In this document: positions 51,686 through 61,591 of the stretch, in pieces
Layout of the letters: every line of letters starts with the position of its first letter
Position numbering within the stretch: the first letter of the stretch is position 1
DNA from: JAJYKC01 sp963823105
GTDB lineage: Bacteria > Acidobacteriota > Terriglobia > Bryobacterales > Bryobacteraceae
Assembly (NCBI GenBank): GCA_963823105.1
Contig: CAWGKC010000003.1
Location: 186,001 to 250,000, forward strand
Length of the DNA stretch: 64,000 nt
Direction: 5' to 3'
The notes under the pieces: model-generated
What the model was told of the DNA's origin: nothing
Databases searched by the model: none
What the model saw: the letters and a program-made list of their open reading frames with translations, nothing else
Position numbers and translations under genes: made by a program

Positions 51686-53155
51686 TTACGGCGCGGTTAA
51701 CTCCGATTGAACGGCTCCGGTTTCCTGGATGCCCAAGTCGTGGATGGGGAGGGTGAAGAAGAACGTAGATCCTTCATTCAAAACGCTTTCCACGCGCGCT
51801 TCCCCGCCCTGGGCGCGAGCGAGGTGTTTTACAATCGCGAGACCCAAGCCGGTGCCGCCGAGTTCGCGGGAGCGGGCTTTATCGACGCGATAGAAACGCT
51901 CGAACAGGCGCGGGAGTTCCTGTTGCGGGATGCCGATGCCGGTGTCGCGGACATAGATCTCCACTTTTTCCATTCCGGGGCCGTCGAGGACGTGGGCGCC
52001 GACGTAGATTTTATTTCCGGCGGGAGTGTACTTGAGGGCGTTGTCCATGAGGTTGGTGAGGATCTGGTGGACGGCTTCGGAATCGCAGAAGACTTCGGCC
52101 TCGGGAGGAGCTGGATCGACGACGATGGAGACTTCTTTCTTGTCGGCGAGGGGCTGCATGGACTCGACGTTCTGGCGGAGGAGGCCGTTGACGTAGTAGC
52201 CGGCGAATTGGAATTTCTGGGTTTTGAGTTCGATGCGCGAGAGGGTGAGGAGGTCGGCGGTGAGGCGGCCGAGGCGCTCGGCGTTTTGCTTGATGATGCC
52301 GAGGAAGCGGACGTTGTGATCGGGGTCGTGGAGGGCGCCGTCGAGGAGGGTGTCGGTGTAGCCCTGGATGGAGGCGAGCGGGGTGCGGAGTTCGTGGGAG
52401 ACGTTGATGACGAAGTCTTTGCGGATGCGCTCGAGCTTTTCCATTTCCGACTGTTCGCGCTGGAGTTCCTGGTAGACTTTTTCGAGTTTTTGGCCGGTTT
52501 CATTGAGGCGGCCGCTGAGGACGGCGAGTTCGCCGGAGCCGTGGGAGGCGAGGCGTGCGTGGAAATCGCCTTCGGCGAGTTTGCCGCTGAATTCGATGAT
52601 GGCGCCGAGGCGGCGGGAGAAATAGCGCGAGAAGAAGGCGGCGAGGGCGAGGAAGGGGAGGAAGGCGAGGGCGGTGGAGGCGGCGACGCGGCGGCGGATG
52701 GAGGCGATGCGGGCCTGGATGGAGGCGAGGGGGAGGGCGAGGCGAAGGGCGTTGGGGCCAGCGGGGACGGCGACGTAGAGAAGATCGATGCCGAGGGTGA
52801 CGGAGCGGCGGATGGAAGAGCCGGGGCGGCCGTGCCAGGCGGCGATCAGTTCGGGGCGGTTGCGGTGGTTCTCCATGCGGCGAGGGTCGGCTTCGGAATC
52901 GGCGAGGACGCGGCCATCGGGAGCGACGAGGGTGAGGCGGGCGCCGGCGGCGGCGGCGATGGAGCGGACGTCGCGGACGAGTTCCGGTTCGGGAAGCAGC
53001 GCGGCCATGCGGGCCTTTTCGGCGAGGCCGCGGCGGATGTCGGCGAGGTAGTCGGATTCGGTGCCGCGGGCGGCGAGGAAATCGACGGCGACGACGGTGA
53101 CGCCGAGGACGAGCAGGAGGAGGACGATGAGTTTGAGGAAGATTCGCGGCGCCAC
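51686..53155 (-). CDS. PhoR-type sensor histidine kinase
   Basis: About 489 residues from a GTG at 53155 (a start at 53191 is also possible). First helix FLKLIVLLLLVLGVTVVAVD, a periplasmic sensor region of about 120 residues (RLTLVAPDGRVLADSEADPR), second helix ASTALAFLPFLALAAFFSRY, HAMP, then FVINVSHELRTPLASIQGYT with the phospho-His, ILTNLMDNALKYTPAG (N box), VRDTGIGIPQQELPRLFERF (G1/F) and GGTGLGLAIVKHLARAQGG (G2). Complete and in step with the regulator downstream. Confidence 0.93.
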   Translation of the reverse strand: MAPRIFLKLIVLLLLVLGVTVVAVDFLAARGTESDYLADIRRGLAEKARMAALLPEPELVRDVRSIAAAAGARLTLVAPDGRVLADSEADPRRMENHRNRPELIAAWHGRPGSSIRRSVTLGIDLLYVAVPAGPNALRLALPLASIQARIASIRRRVAASTALAFLPFLALAAFFSRYFSRRLGAIIEFSGKLAEGDFHARLASHGSGELAVLSGRLNETGQKLEKVYQELQREQSEMEKLERIRKDFVINVSHELRTPLASIQGYTDTLLDGALHDPDHNVRFLGIIKQNAERLGRLTADLLTLSRIELKTQKFQFAGYYVNGLLRQNVESMQPLADKKEVSIVVDPAPPEAEVFCDSEAVHQILTNLMDNALKYTPAGNKIYVGAHVLDGPGMEKVEIYVRDTGIGIPQQELPRLFERFYRVDKARSRELGGTGLGLAIVKHLARAQGGEARVESVLNEGSTFFFTLPIHDLGIQETGAVQSELTAP

Positions 53156-53220
53156 GGGTGTCCTCCAATTATCGCAGGAGGACGTAACCATGACGCCGCA
53201 ACGATCCGGCGAGGCGCGGC

Positions 53221-53991
53221 TTAACCACCACCGGCCCTCCGTCCTTGCGCGGGCTCGCTTTCCGGGAGGAACGGCCGGGCATTCGCCGAAATCAATGAGA
53301 TCCGCTGTTTGACCTCTTCGATCTTGTCCTTGTCGAAATAGAAATCCGCCTGAACGGGGTTCCTGTCTAAGGAGAGCCGCAGCCGGCCCGCCAAGCGGTT
53401 ATCGATAACCACGTAGTCTTCGGCCAGGGACGCGTTCGGATCGAGCGGCGCGACGAACACGCGAATGCCCGATTTACGCTGCGCCTCAAGCACGGGCCGC
53501 AGCGAGGCAAGTTCGTCCCGGTTCGCGTAAAGAAAGATCCGCGTTATCTCGATCCGGTTGGCGGCATTTGTATTGCGTTCCTGGTATTCGTCGCCGAACT
53601 TGTGCTTCCACCAGCTCTTGTCGCTGCTGGTGGCTAGCATTCGGAACTGCACTTCGCTCATCATCTTGAGCGCAGCAAGATTCAGTTCGGCGGCCGGGAC
53701 GGTGATGACCCCTCTTCGTTCAAGCCCGCTTTGTGTCGATCGCAGCGATTCGTTGAGAAGCCATGCGGCGAACGGGTCCACCGCCGCCGTTTCGCGGCCC
53801 GAATGCACGGCGCGAATCAGCTCGCGGTCCTGGTCGCCGGCGATGAAGTAATCGTTGGCGACCGCGTACCCGCATGCCGCAACAAGGCAGCAGGCGGCCG
53901 CGTATTTGGCAATCTCAAGTTTGTTGGCCGGCCACGAGATCACGTCCAGAACGTCCTTCGTAGCTTTTACCGCTCCTATAACATCGATCAT
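53221..53991 (-). CDS. Membrane-anchored hypothetical protein
   Basis: 256 residues with one N-terminal helix (IAKYAAACCLVAACGYAVAN) and a soluble C-terminal part: DQDRELIRAVHSGRETAAVD, SEVQFRMLATSSDKSWWKHK, EITRIFLYANRDELASLRPV, QRKSGIRVFVAPLDPNASLA, DYVVIDNRLAGRLRLSLDRN. The C-terminal alpha/beta pattern (R-I-F-L-Y, then G-I-R-V-F-V, then D-Y-V-V-I-D) resembles small sensor or PLD-like effector domains that follow regulators, but no family is claimed. It is 45 bases after the EgtD-like gene, same strand. Confidence 0.7.
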   Translation of the reverse strand: MIDVIGAVKATKDVLDVISWPANKLEIAKYAAACCLVAACGYAVANDYFIAGDQDRELIRAVHSGRETAAVDPFAAWLLNESLRSTQSGLERRGVITVPAAELNLAALKMMSEVQFRMLATSSDKSWWKHKFGDEYQERNTNAANRIEITRIFLYANRDELASLRPVLEAQRKSGIRVFVAPLDPNASLAEDYVVIDNRLAGRLRLSLDRNPVQADFYFDKDKIEEVKQRISLISANARPFLPESEPAQGRRAGGG

Positions 53992-54036
53992 TGTTTTTTC
54001 CTCCCTCTGAACTCCGCTGAATTCTGGTTGACGATT

Positions 54037-55008
54037 TCAAATGGGGTGACGGTGTTCCGGGCACGGATTGCCACCCGGCGATGGATTCAGACACACGCGC
54101 GCGACCGCGCAACTTTCGCTCTCGTCCGAGTAGATCTCGACACTGGAGAAATGACATTTCAGAAGCGCCTGGAGATCCCGCATCCGGTATCGGCAGGAAA
54201 ACGAGGTGACGATCCGCCGGCCGGGCTGTAGGCGGACCTTTCCGACGCTTACCGGGCTGAGGATCTCGAAGCCCATTTCGATGCGGCCGCGCTCGAACCG
54301 GACGAAATAGTCGACCGAGCCGGCGTCGACGCCAACGATCTCCAGCGGCAGGAAATTGAACGACCGCGCTTCGCTTGAGCGATAGGGCCGCATTACGGAT
54401 TCGAGGGAATCGTCCCGCAACAGTTCGACCGCGATCACGGCCGCGCCGCCGGCCTGGATCAGGCGGGAGAGCAAGCGGCAGGCGCGCCGGGGATCGTAAT
54501 TCATAAACGTGACGCCCATAAGCACCAATCGCGCGGACGAATCGCTCATCCTGGAAAGGCGCAGTGGCAGTTCCTCAAACAGCAAATGGCAAGGCTCGAT
54601 GGGGAATCCGAACGGCCGGCAGGCGTCGGCGGCCAGCTTCAGGAAACGATCGTTGATATCCACCGGCGTGTAACGTCCGGCGAGGCGCTGGGCGCGCATT
54701 CGTTCGAGCAGAGGGAAGGTCTTGTCCGGATAGCCGGGCCCGAGGTCAATGACGTTCACGGGCGCGGCGAGCCGCGAGATAATCGACTCGCTATTCCGCT
54801 CCATAAGGTTGCGGACGGTCGAGTGAAACCCGTCGCCGTAAACGGACGACCGCATCAGGCTGAGATAGGCCTCCGCTTGCCGTTCGATGAGGTAAAGGTT
54901 GAACGGGTTGTCCAACCAGACGGTGCAATTTCCCGGGACTGCCGTTGAGATTTGCCGTTCCAGCTCGCGGCGCGGATCTGAGGAAACTCGTTCCGAAGTA
55001 AGTGTCAT
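54037..55008 (-). CDS. EgtD-like SAM-dependent methyltransferase
   Basis: 323 residues from ATG 55008, with AGGAGAG at good spacing. It fits the histidine-specific methyltransferase (DUF2260/EgtD) group: YLSLMRSSVYGDGFHSTVRN, then the SAM site VNVIDLGPGYPDKTFPLLER, RYTPVDINDRFLKLAADACR, and LMGVTFMNYDPRR. EgtD trimethylates histidine on the way to ergothioneine, but no egtB lies nearby and the C-terminal substrate part (SPVSVGKVRLQPGRRIVTSF) looks different, so the substrate is unknown. Likely forms a pair with the membrane-anchored protein that follows. Confidence 0.72.
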   Translation of the reverse strand: MTLTSERVSSDPRRELERQISTAVPGNCTVWLDNPFNLYLIERQAEAYLSLMRSSVYGDGFHSTVRNLMERNSESIISRLAAPVNVIDLGPGYPDKTFPLLERMRAQRLAGRYTPVDINDRFLKLAADACRPFGFPIEPCHLLFEELPLRLSRMSDSSARLVLMGVTFMNYDPRRACRLLSRLIQAGGAAVIAVELLRDDSLESVMRPYRSSEARSFNFLPLEIVGVDAGSVDYFVRFERGRIEMGFEILSPVSVGKVRLQPGRRIVTSFSCRYRMRDLQALLKCHFSSVEIYSDESESCAVARVCLNPSPGGNPCPEHRHPI

Positions 55009-55093
55009 GTTCTCTCCTGCCTGATAGTGCGCGAACGGACGCGGCAAGGGGACATGGAAATTCTTGCGGCGTATCGGCGGAAAGCTTACTTTT

Positions 55094-56908
55094 CTAGCGG
55101 CTGAGGATTTGAACTTCCAGCGGGGCGAGGGTGATTCGGATGGAGCGAAGGGGGCCGGCGCCGGAGCCGCCGGCGGCTTCCTGGACCGAGACGGAGCCGG
55201 CGGGTTTGTCTTGGACGGGGCCGGGGAGTGTGAACGCGGGTTTATTGCTGTATCGGACGCGGTAGGAATCGGACGGCTGGTTGAGGGTGATGTCGACGAT
55301 GACGTCGAATGCGCGGGCGTCGGTCGGGCTGCAGTTGGCGGCGACGACGACTTCCTGGTCCATCAGAATCCGGGAGAAGGCGAGGATGCCTTGCGGGAAC
55401 GTGGAGAGGCCGAAGTGAATTCCGTCGCCGGAGACCGGGCGGAAATAGAAGCGGCCGTAGCGAAGGGCCGGCTCGGAGGCGCGGACGGCGGCGAGTTGGG
55501 AGATTTGGCGGTAGTAAAAACTTTCCGCGTTGAAACCGGGACCGCCCCAGAGGGCTTCGCGCACGGCGGGGTCGCTGCCGCTGCCGTGAAGGCCTTGTTC
55601 GGTTCCGTAATACAGGCAGGGGATTCCGGGAAGGCTGTAGAGGCAGCCGAGGCCGAGGGTGACTTGATCGTCGAAGGCGTTCTCGTTGCCGGGCTGGACA
55701 TAGCGGATGCGTTCCTTGACGTCGTGATTGTCGAGGAAGGTTACGAAGAAACGGGTGGCGTCGCCGTGGGAGCTGAGCACGTCCGCTTCGACGCTCTTGC
55801 GCAACTGGTACATGTTCACCAGGTCCGACGGCGCGGCGAAGCCTTTGACGGCGGGCTTGAGGTTGAAGAACAGCGGATAATCGAGCGCGGCGTCGACGCC
55901 GACCATGTCGGATTGGTCCGTCGTCGCGCGGCCGATGAAGCGGGCGATCTCCTGTTCCGCGTCGCCGACGAACACTTCGCCGAAGGTGAAGAAGTTTTTC
56001 TTGCCGGAGCTGAGCGCGAATTCGCGGATGGAGTTTCCGAATAATTGGGGGAAGCCTCCTTTCAGGTATCGCAGGGTGTCGATGCGGAATCCGTCGATGT
56101 CGAAACGGGCGATGGCGTATTGGTAGGCGCGGATGAGGAATTGTTGGAGTGGAACCAGGTCCGTGCGGAATTGTTTTAGGGAGGCGAAGTCTCCGGTGGT
56201 GTCGTCATCGGGGCCGGGAAGGCCCTGGCGGCGGAAGAAGGAATTGTCGTGGAGCTCGCTGGGCCATACGAGGGCGTCCGTCGACGGGTTGGGAATGGCG
56301 GCGATGTCGGGCCATTCGGGATGGGCGGCGCCGGTTGCGTCGCGCCACTCGATGGCGCGGGGGGATGGGCGGAAGTCCGCTTCCGCGCCGCCGGATTGTT
56401 CGCAGTCCTGTTCGCCGGAATCGCAGACATAGGCGAAGACGTTGCCGGTGTGGTTGAGCACGATGTCGAGGATGACGTAGAGGCCGAGCTGGTGGGCGGC
56501 GTCGACCAAAGAGCGCAACTCATCGTCGGCGTGCGCGGGATCTTTCGCGAAGCGCGGATCGGCGCGAAGGAAATGGCGAATGCCGTAACCGTGATAGGTG
56601 CCTTCTTCGAAGGGCACGTTGGCAAGAACGGGGCTGAGCCAGATGGCGCCGGCCCCGAGTCCTTTAATATAGGGCAACTGGTCCTGGATACCGGCGAAGT
56701 TTCCGCCTTGAAATCCGTAGAAATTGGGGTCGTCGAAGGGCAAGTGGCGTGGCGGGGCGGCGGAGTTATTGAACCGGTCGACCATAAGGAAGTAGATCCA
56801 TTGGTCGCGCCAGTCGATGGGCGATGGGAAGGCTTTGGGCGTGCCGCCGGTGTCGCGGACCTGGCTGAAGACGGCCTGGAATTCTGAGGAGAAAAGTGAA
56901 TCGGGCAT
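55094..56908 (-). CDS. GH13-family alpha-amylase-like enzyme
   Basis: 604 residues. Conserved GH13 regions: YVILDIVLNHTGN (148-156), GFRIDTLRY (nucleophile D277), FFTFGEVFVGD (acid/base E311), FVTFLDNHDVKER (D396). WRDQWIYFLMVDRFNN and GLGAGAIWLSP are the usual N-terminal strands. There is no signal peptide, so it probably works inside the cell on maltodextrins or glycogen-like glucans. An insertion with two cysteines (VCDSGEQDCEQSGG) is unusual. C-terminal beta domain ends ITLAPLEVQILSR. Confidence 0.9.
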   Translation of the reverse strand: MPDSLFSSEFQAVFSQVRDTGGTPKAFPSPIDWRDQWIYFLMVDRFNNSAAPPRHLPFDDPNFYGFQGGNFAGIQDQLPYIKGLGAGAIWLSPVLANVPFEEGTYHGYGIRHFLRADPRFAKDPAHADDELRSLVDAAHQLGLYVILDIVLNHTGNVFAYVCDSGEQDCEQSGGAEADFRPSPRAIEWRDATGAAHPEWPDIAAIPNPSTDALVWPSELHDNSFFRRQGLPGPDDDTTGDFASLKQFRTDLVPLQQFLIRAYQYAIARFDIDGFRIDTLRYLKGGFPQLFGNSIREFALSSGKKNFFTFGEVFVGDAEQEIARFIGRATTDQSDMVGVDAALDYPLFFNLKPAVKGFAAPSDLVNMYQLRKSVEADVLSSHGDATRFFVTFLDNHDVKERIRYVQPGNENAFDDQVTLGLGCLYSLPGIPCLYYGTEQGLHGSGSDPAVREALWGGPGFNAESFYYRQISQLAAVRASEPALRYGRFYFRPVSGDGIHFGLSTFPQGILAFSRILMDQEVVVAANCSPTDARAFDVIVDITLNQPSDSYRVRYSNKPAFTLPGPVQDKPAGSVSVQEAAGGSGAGPLRSIRITLAPLEVQILSR

Positions 56909-56942
56909 AAGATTCCCTGTCTGAAGCGAGCCAGCCGCCGGT

Positions 56943-57377
56943 TTAAGCGGCGTTGGGTTTATTTTTGCGCGCGGAACTCTTTGCGCCGGCGAAGAAGTAC
57001 GAAAGCATACCGGCTACCAGAAATGAACCGCCCTTTGAGACCGTGTCCAGATACGATTCGAGATCGGGCAGTTTCCATCCATCGGCCCTGGTGAAGGCGA
57101 GCATGCCGACGAGGAGCAAGGAATTCCAGGCCAGCGAGAGGGCCAGGGCCATGATGAGCAGCGAGAGCGGAGCCGGCGGAAGGGACTTATCCTGGGCGAA
57201 CGTGCCGCCTAAAATGACCGCGAGCTGCACCGAGTAGATGGCCAAAATCCGGGTGATAAGCGACGTGGCCTGATCCGGAAAGATCCGGTTGCTCGCGCCG
57301 GCGGAGAAAGCCATGCCGATCGAGACAAAGAGGAATACGAGGAAGATACCCAGCAGCAACACACGGTCCCGTTGCAT
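56943..57377 (-). CDS. Small multi-helix membrane protein
   Basis: 144 residues with four hydrophobic segments: VLLLGIFLVFLFVSIGMAFS, ILAIYSVQLAVILGGTF, LSLLIMALALSLAWNSLLLV and SKGGSFLVAGMLSYFFAGAK. No family recognised. ATG 6 bases after the stop of the lipoprotein gene; thus in one unit with the WD40-caspase and lipoprotein genes. Confidence 0.65.
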   Translation of the reverse strand: MQRDRVLLLGIFLVFLFVSIGMAFSAGASNRIFPDQATSLITRILAIYSVQLAVILGGTFAQDKSLPPAPLSLLIMALALSLAWNSLLLVGMLAFTRADGWKLPDLESYLDTVSKGGSFLVAGMLSYFFAGAKSSARKNKPNAA

Positions 57378-57383
57378 ATCGTG

Positions 57384-58139
57384 TTATCGATTACCCCCAT
57401 TCACGGCGGCCAGTTCCCGCGCGAGTTTTTTGACGAACCCGTTCCCCGCGTCGACTACGGCCTGCGTCTCCGCGGAACGCCATTCCTCGGATTGGGGCCG
57501 CCCCTCGCGGACGAGCGCTTGAATTCGAAACTGAAAGCCATTTGGGCGCTGTTCGAAGGGAAATGAAATCTGGACGGCGATTCTTCCGAGAACGTTCTTA
57601 GGTCCGTTTTCGATTTGGAGCGGAGTATACGTCGTCCAGATATAACTCACCGAACCGTCGTCGCGGGGCATACATTGAAAATATCGATTGAGGACTTGAA
57701 AGATCGAGCTTCGGAAGACCGGGGCGGGGATCGTCGCCATTTCGATTTCCGATTGCGAAGGGAAATCGGACTGGCGCGGAAGGTCGGCCACGGGAGTGCG
57801 CGAGGCGACGAATACGGTTTCTTCCAACGACAGGCTGGCGAGCGGAGCGCCGGTATCGGCCGCGCGAAACTTCACGTTTCGGCTGGGAGAGAGATAGCGC
57901 AGTTGCCCGGATGGGGCCACGCGGCCGAGGCCCTCCACGACGACGCCCGCGACATTTTGAAATCGATAGGAATAGGAGACGGAATAGACCGGCGCGCCAT
58001 TCGCCTGGAGGCGCATGACCCGATCGGCGACGACGTCGAACCCCGGACCGTGGGCCTCATTGGGCTTGGGTTGGCCGGCAAGGCAACCGCAGAGGGCGGC
58101 GGCGCACGCGATTTGTGAAATTCGTTCGATCAAGTTCAA
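57384..58139 (-). CDS. Hypothetical lipoprotein
   Basis: 251 residues from a TTG that overlaps the stop of the caspase gene (TTGA). Signal with lipobox: ISQIACAAALCGCLAGQPKP (LCGC). The mature part is beta-rich (SVSYSYRFQNVAGVVVEGLG; DDGSVSYIWTTYTPLQIENG; RIAVQISFPFEQRPNGFQFR), ending in a helix (VDAGNGFVKKLARELAAVNG). No known family. The tight coupling suggests it works with the WD40-caspase protein. Confidence 0.7.
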   Translation of the reverse strand: MNLIERISQIACAAALCGCLAGQPKPNEAHGPGFDVVADRVMRLQANGAPVYSVSYSYRFQNVAGVVVEGLGRVAPSGQLRYLSPSRNVKFRAADTGAPLASLSLEETVFVASRTPVADLPRQSDFPSQSEIEMATIPAPVFRSSIFQVLNRYFQCMPRDDGSVSYIWTTYTPLQIENGPKNVLGRIAVQISFPFEQRPNGFQFRIQALVREGRPQSEEWRSAETQAVVDAGNGFVKKLARELAAVNGGNR

Positions 58140-61100
58140 TTTACCGGAAAATCGAGCCCCACGGAACTGGTCATGGCGTTCTGACTGAAGGCGGCCACGC
58201 GATTGGAGAGAGCCGGCAGAAGTTGTTGTACCTTGGCGAGCAACTGCCGCGCGGAAACGCGGGCGCCGGTGGTTGGGCCGAGCGATTCCAGAATGGCTTC
58301 GGCCAGAGCGCTCTTGCCCAAGCGGCTCGACAAGACGGCGAACTCAAGAGGGGTGGCCGCGGCGAGGACATAGACGCCCACGCCGGCCGAATCGGCGGCG
58401 GCTTTTCCCCGCAGATCGCGCAGCGCGGCCCGAGCTTTGACTTGCGCGATTTTCTTCGAGCGACTCCACCGCGGCGCCGGACTGGCAGGTGTCGAGGATC
58501 AGAATCACGCGCCGCGCCGGGATCTCCCGTAACGCCTCGGCGAGCATCGCCGTGCTGAGAGCGTTGCGCTCGAGATCGCCGGCGCTTACGCCTTTGCCAT
58601 CGGCCGGGATGAAATAAAACATCTCTTCGGCCGGCGGAACAAATCCGTGTCCGGATAGGAAGATGAGAACGGAATCCGCGGGCTTGACGGCATTCGCCAT
58701 TTCTTTGAAGCGGCCTCGAATCGCCGCGAGCGACGCCTGGCGATCGTAGAACGGCTCCCAGATGCGGATGTCCGGCCACGACCTGAGGGGCGACCGGGAG
58801 AGCGCGGAGAAGTAATCGTGAATGGAACGGGCGCTCGCCGCCGAGTACTTCAGGGGGTCGAATCCGGATGGCGGATCGATAATCGTCGATGCCGACGGCA
58901 AGAACGTGGAGAGTGGAGTTGGAAGCGCCCGACGTCTCGCCATCCCAAGGGGTGGTGATAGGCTCGGGCTTCCACGCAATCAGGCGGGCGGCCTGTTCGT
59001 TCTGTTTCGAGCCGACGACTTTTTGAAATTTGCACGTGCTGTCGGCGGGATCGACGGTCACCTCTCCGGTATTGTTCGCCAGAAGCGGGCCGCCGGCGGC
59101 GAGATCGGGCACCAGCGCGGTGGGCGGCGCGTCGAAGCAAAGGACGAGATTGGCGCCGCGGGTCTCGATATGGGCCAGTTTCGATTCGAGCATGGCGTGC
59201 AGGCCTGGTACCTGGAGAGCGAGGCCGATATCGACCTGGGCTTTGGGGCGCTCCCCGCTGAGCACGCTGGCCAAAAGGCCGGGGTAAAAAAAATCGTTGA
59301 AGAAGGCGCTGAGCGAGACGGTGGCCGGGGCGTTGCGGACGCGCCAACCGAAACGGGGAAAGGAATCGGCCGCTCCGTCGAACAATCCGTCCGGGGCATA
59401 CACCATCCAACCGCCGCCGCCCACGGCGACGAACACGGCGAGCGTTTCGCCGGATTGCGCATCCCAGACCCGCATCATGCCGTCTTCGCTGGCGGTGATG
59501 AGACGCGTTCCATCGCGCGTCAATTCGAGAGTGTTCACTTCGGCGGTGTGGCCGCTCAGCGTCTTGAGGAGCGCCCCGGTCGATGCATCCCAGATGCGAA
59601 CGCTGTTGGCGCCGGCCGTGAAAAGGCGAGAGCCCTTCGCATCGAAGATCACCTCGTCCACCGACCCGCTCCGGCTCACCATCGTCTTCAGTTCCGCTCC
59701 GGTCTGCGCGTCCCAGATTTTCGCCGTTCTGCCGCCAATCCCCAGCCCGGCGGCGAAGCGGCGTCCATCGGGACTGAACGAAATGCCATTGACGCTCCGG
59801 GGCGCGCCCACGGGGATCGTTTGCCTCGGCTGGCCGGTGTGGGCATCCCACATGTGAATCGACCCCGCGCCGCCGGTGACGATCCGCTCCCCATCCGGAC
59901 TCCAGGTAAACGTGGTGATCCCCTGGATGTGAGGCGTCCTCAAGGTGAGCGTCATCTTTCGGGACGAGAGATCCCAAACTTCGATCGACTGACCGAGCGA
60001 TTCCCGGGACGCAGGCGAGCCGGCGGCCATCGGGACTTAGACTCAATTGGGAGACGCCTTTGGCGGGGATCTGGCCGGTGGAGCGGCCGGAGGCGACGTC
60101 CCAGAGTTCGAGCGAGCTGGTTGAGCCGCTGGTCGAGATGAGAGTTTGGCTGTCGCGCGTGAAGGCCAGATCGCTCAACATGTCGCTGATCGCGATGGTG
60201 CGGACGAGCCGGCCGGTGTCCAGTTCCCAAATGGAGATGGATTTCCCCACGCCTCCCGAAGCCAACCATCGGCCGTTGGGGCTGACCCGCGCCACGCGAG
60301 TGGCCTGGACCGTGGGATCGGTCCGCACGGTGCTCCCGGTTTCGAAATTCGTTATGCGAATATCGCCATAGAAGCCTCCGCCCGCGCCCATCTTCCAATC
60401 GCGGGTCAACGCCGCTTGAAAGGGTTGGTCGACCGGAAGATTAAAAGACGCGATGGGCTTGCCGGTGGAGACATCGAAAACAGGCAATCGGGCTGGTCCT
60501 GCCAAAAACCAGTTGCCGGCCATCGGCGCGGAAGGACATGAAACCGTCGTCGACGGCGCCCGGGAGCGATCGAAGGAAGGTTCGGCGTGGTACATCCCAC
60601 AAGTCGACGGTCGAATCGGGTGAACTCAGGGTCCCTCCGCCGGGGTTGACGTTGAATGCAAGGATCCGGCCGTCGGGGCTGAACGTCATGCTTCGGATCG
60701 CTCCCTTGCGGGGAATCCGCGCGGCGATGGTGGTGGTTTTCAAATCCCACAGCAACACCAGGTTGTTGGTACCGCCGGCTACGAATTGTTTATCGGGACT
60801 TATGGCGACGGACTGAACCTCGTCCGGGGATCCGGTTAAAATCGCGGAAGGCCGCCCCGTTGCGGTATTCCAGACCCAAGCCTTTTTGTCGGAGCTGCCG
60901 GCGGCCAGCAGCGCGCCATCGGAGCTGAAGGCCAGCGAGTGAATCATGTCGGACGGGCCGGAGAAGGTTTTCACGCGCGCCCCGGTCGCGATATCCCAGA
61001 GCGGAACGGAGCCTTCACTTCCACCCGAAGCGACCCATTTCCCATCGGGGCTGACGGCGATCGCGAAGACCATGATGGAGTGCCCTCTCAGCGTCCGAAG

Positions 61101-61329
61101 TTCATGTCCGGTTGCGGTATCCCAAAGCTTAACGGAGCTGTCTTCGCTGGCGGAAACGAGTATTTTTTTGTCGGGAGTAAAAGCAAGAGCCGTGATGGTC
61201 TTGCTGTGCCCCTGATGCCATACCAACTCGGGGATCGGGCGTTGACTCGTCCGCGGGCGAGGGGATGGCGGCCAAGCAGAGGAACGCCAGCCAAAGCGGG
61301 AATCGCGTTTTTATGGAACCCGGAGCCAT
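58136..61329 (-). CDS. Exported WD40-repeat protein with C-terminal caspase (C14) domain, five frameshifts
   Basis: Repaired length about 1,063 residues. Signal peptide (FPLWLAFLCLAAIPSPADES), then many WD40 repeats (VSASEDSSVKLWDTATGHEL; VASGGSEGSVPLWDIATGAR; IVTGGAGSIHMWDAHTGQPR; LITASEDGMMRVWDAQSGET), a connecting region (GWMVYAPDGLFDGAADSFPR), and a caspase fold: HVLAVGIDDY, then LKYSAASARSIHDYF, catalytic His in SVLIFLSGHGFVPPAEEMFY, catalytic Cys in ILILDTCQSGAAVESL, VYVLAAATPLEFAVLSSRLG. One extra base each near 61231, 60478, 60013, 58877 and 58454 explains all breaks. Propeller-first, caspase-last order and export are notable. It leads a unit with a lipoprotein and a membrane protein. 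Confidence 0.85.
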
Positions 61330-61464
61330 TCGAAGTCAATCATCGGACACGATTCGCGGGATTGCAAGCCTTCGAGGCGGCGAGGCTCTTGGATCGCCCG
61401 CCCGTGGAACGACCTGAAGGCAAAATGCGGCCTAAGGTTGCGCATTCGATGGACATTGAGATAC

Positions 61465-61470
61465 TATAAT
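61465..61470 (+). promoter_or_regulatory. -10 box of the cold-shock gene
   Basis: TATAAT at 61465-61470, 122 bases before the start codon; no -35 box at ideal spacing. The long leader suits cold-shock genes, which are often controlled by RNA structure. Confidence 0.4.
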
Positions 61471-61591
61471 CCAAGTTTTGAAACACCCATGCGTTTTGCC
61501 TGCGATGAGTAACGGCGGCGAGGAGAACCACTCCGGCGCTCCGAGGACTCGACGGCCGAGGCGCATGTTTATTAGCTAGGAGAAACAAGTA

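Noticed and set aside
532..61329. Programmed ribosomal frameshifting as the cause of the broken genes
   Set aside because: Breaks occur at unrelated positions in unrelated families, without a common slippery site, and five occur in one gene.
58136..61329. WD40-caspase as part of a phage-defence island
   Set aside because: The protein is predicted to be exported and its neighbours are an amylase, methyltransferase and two-component system; no defence genes are close.
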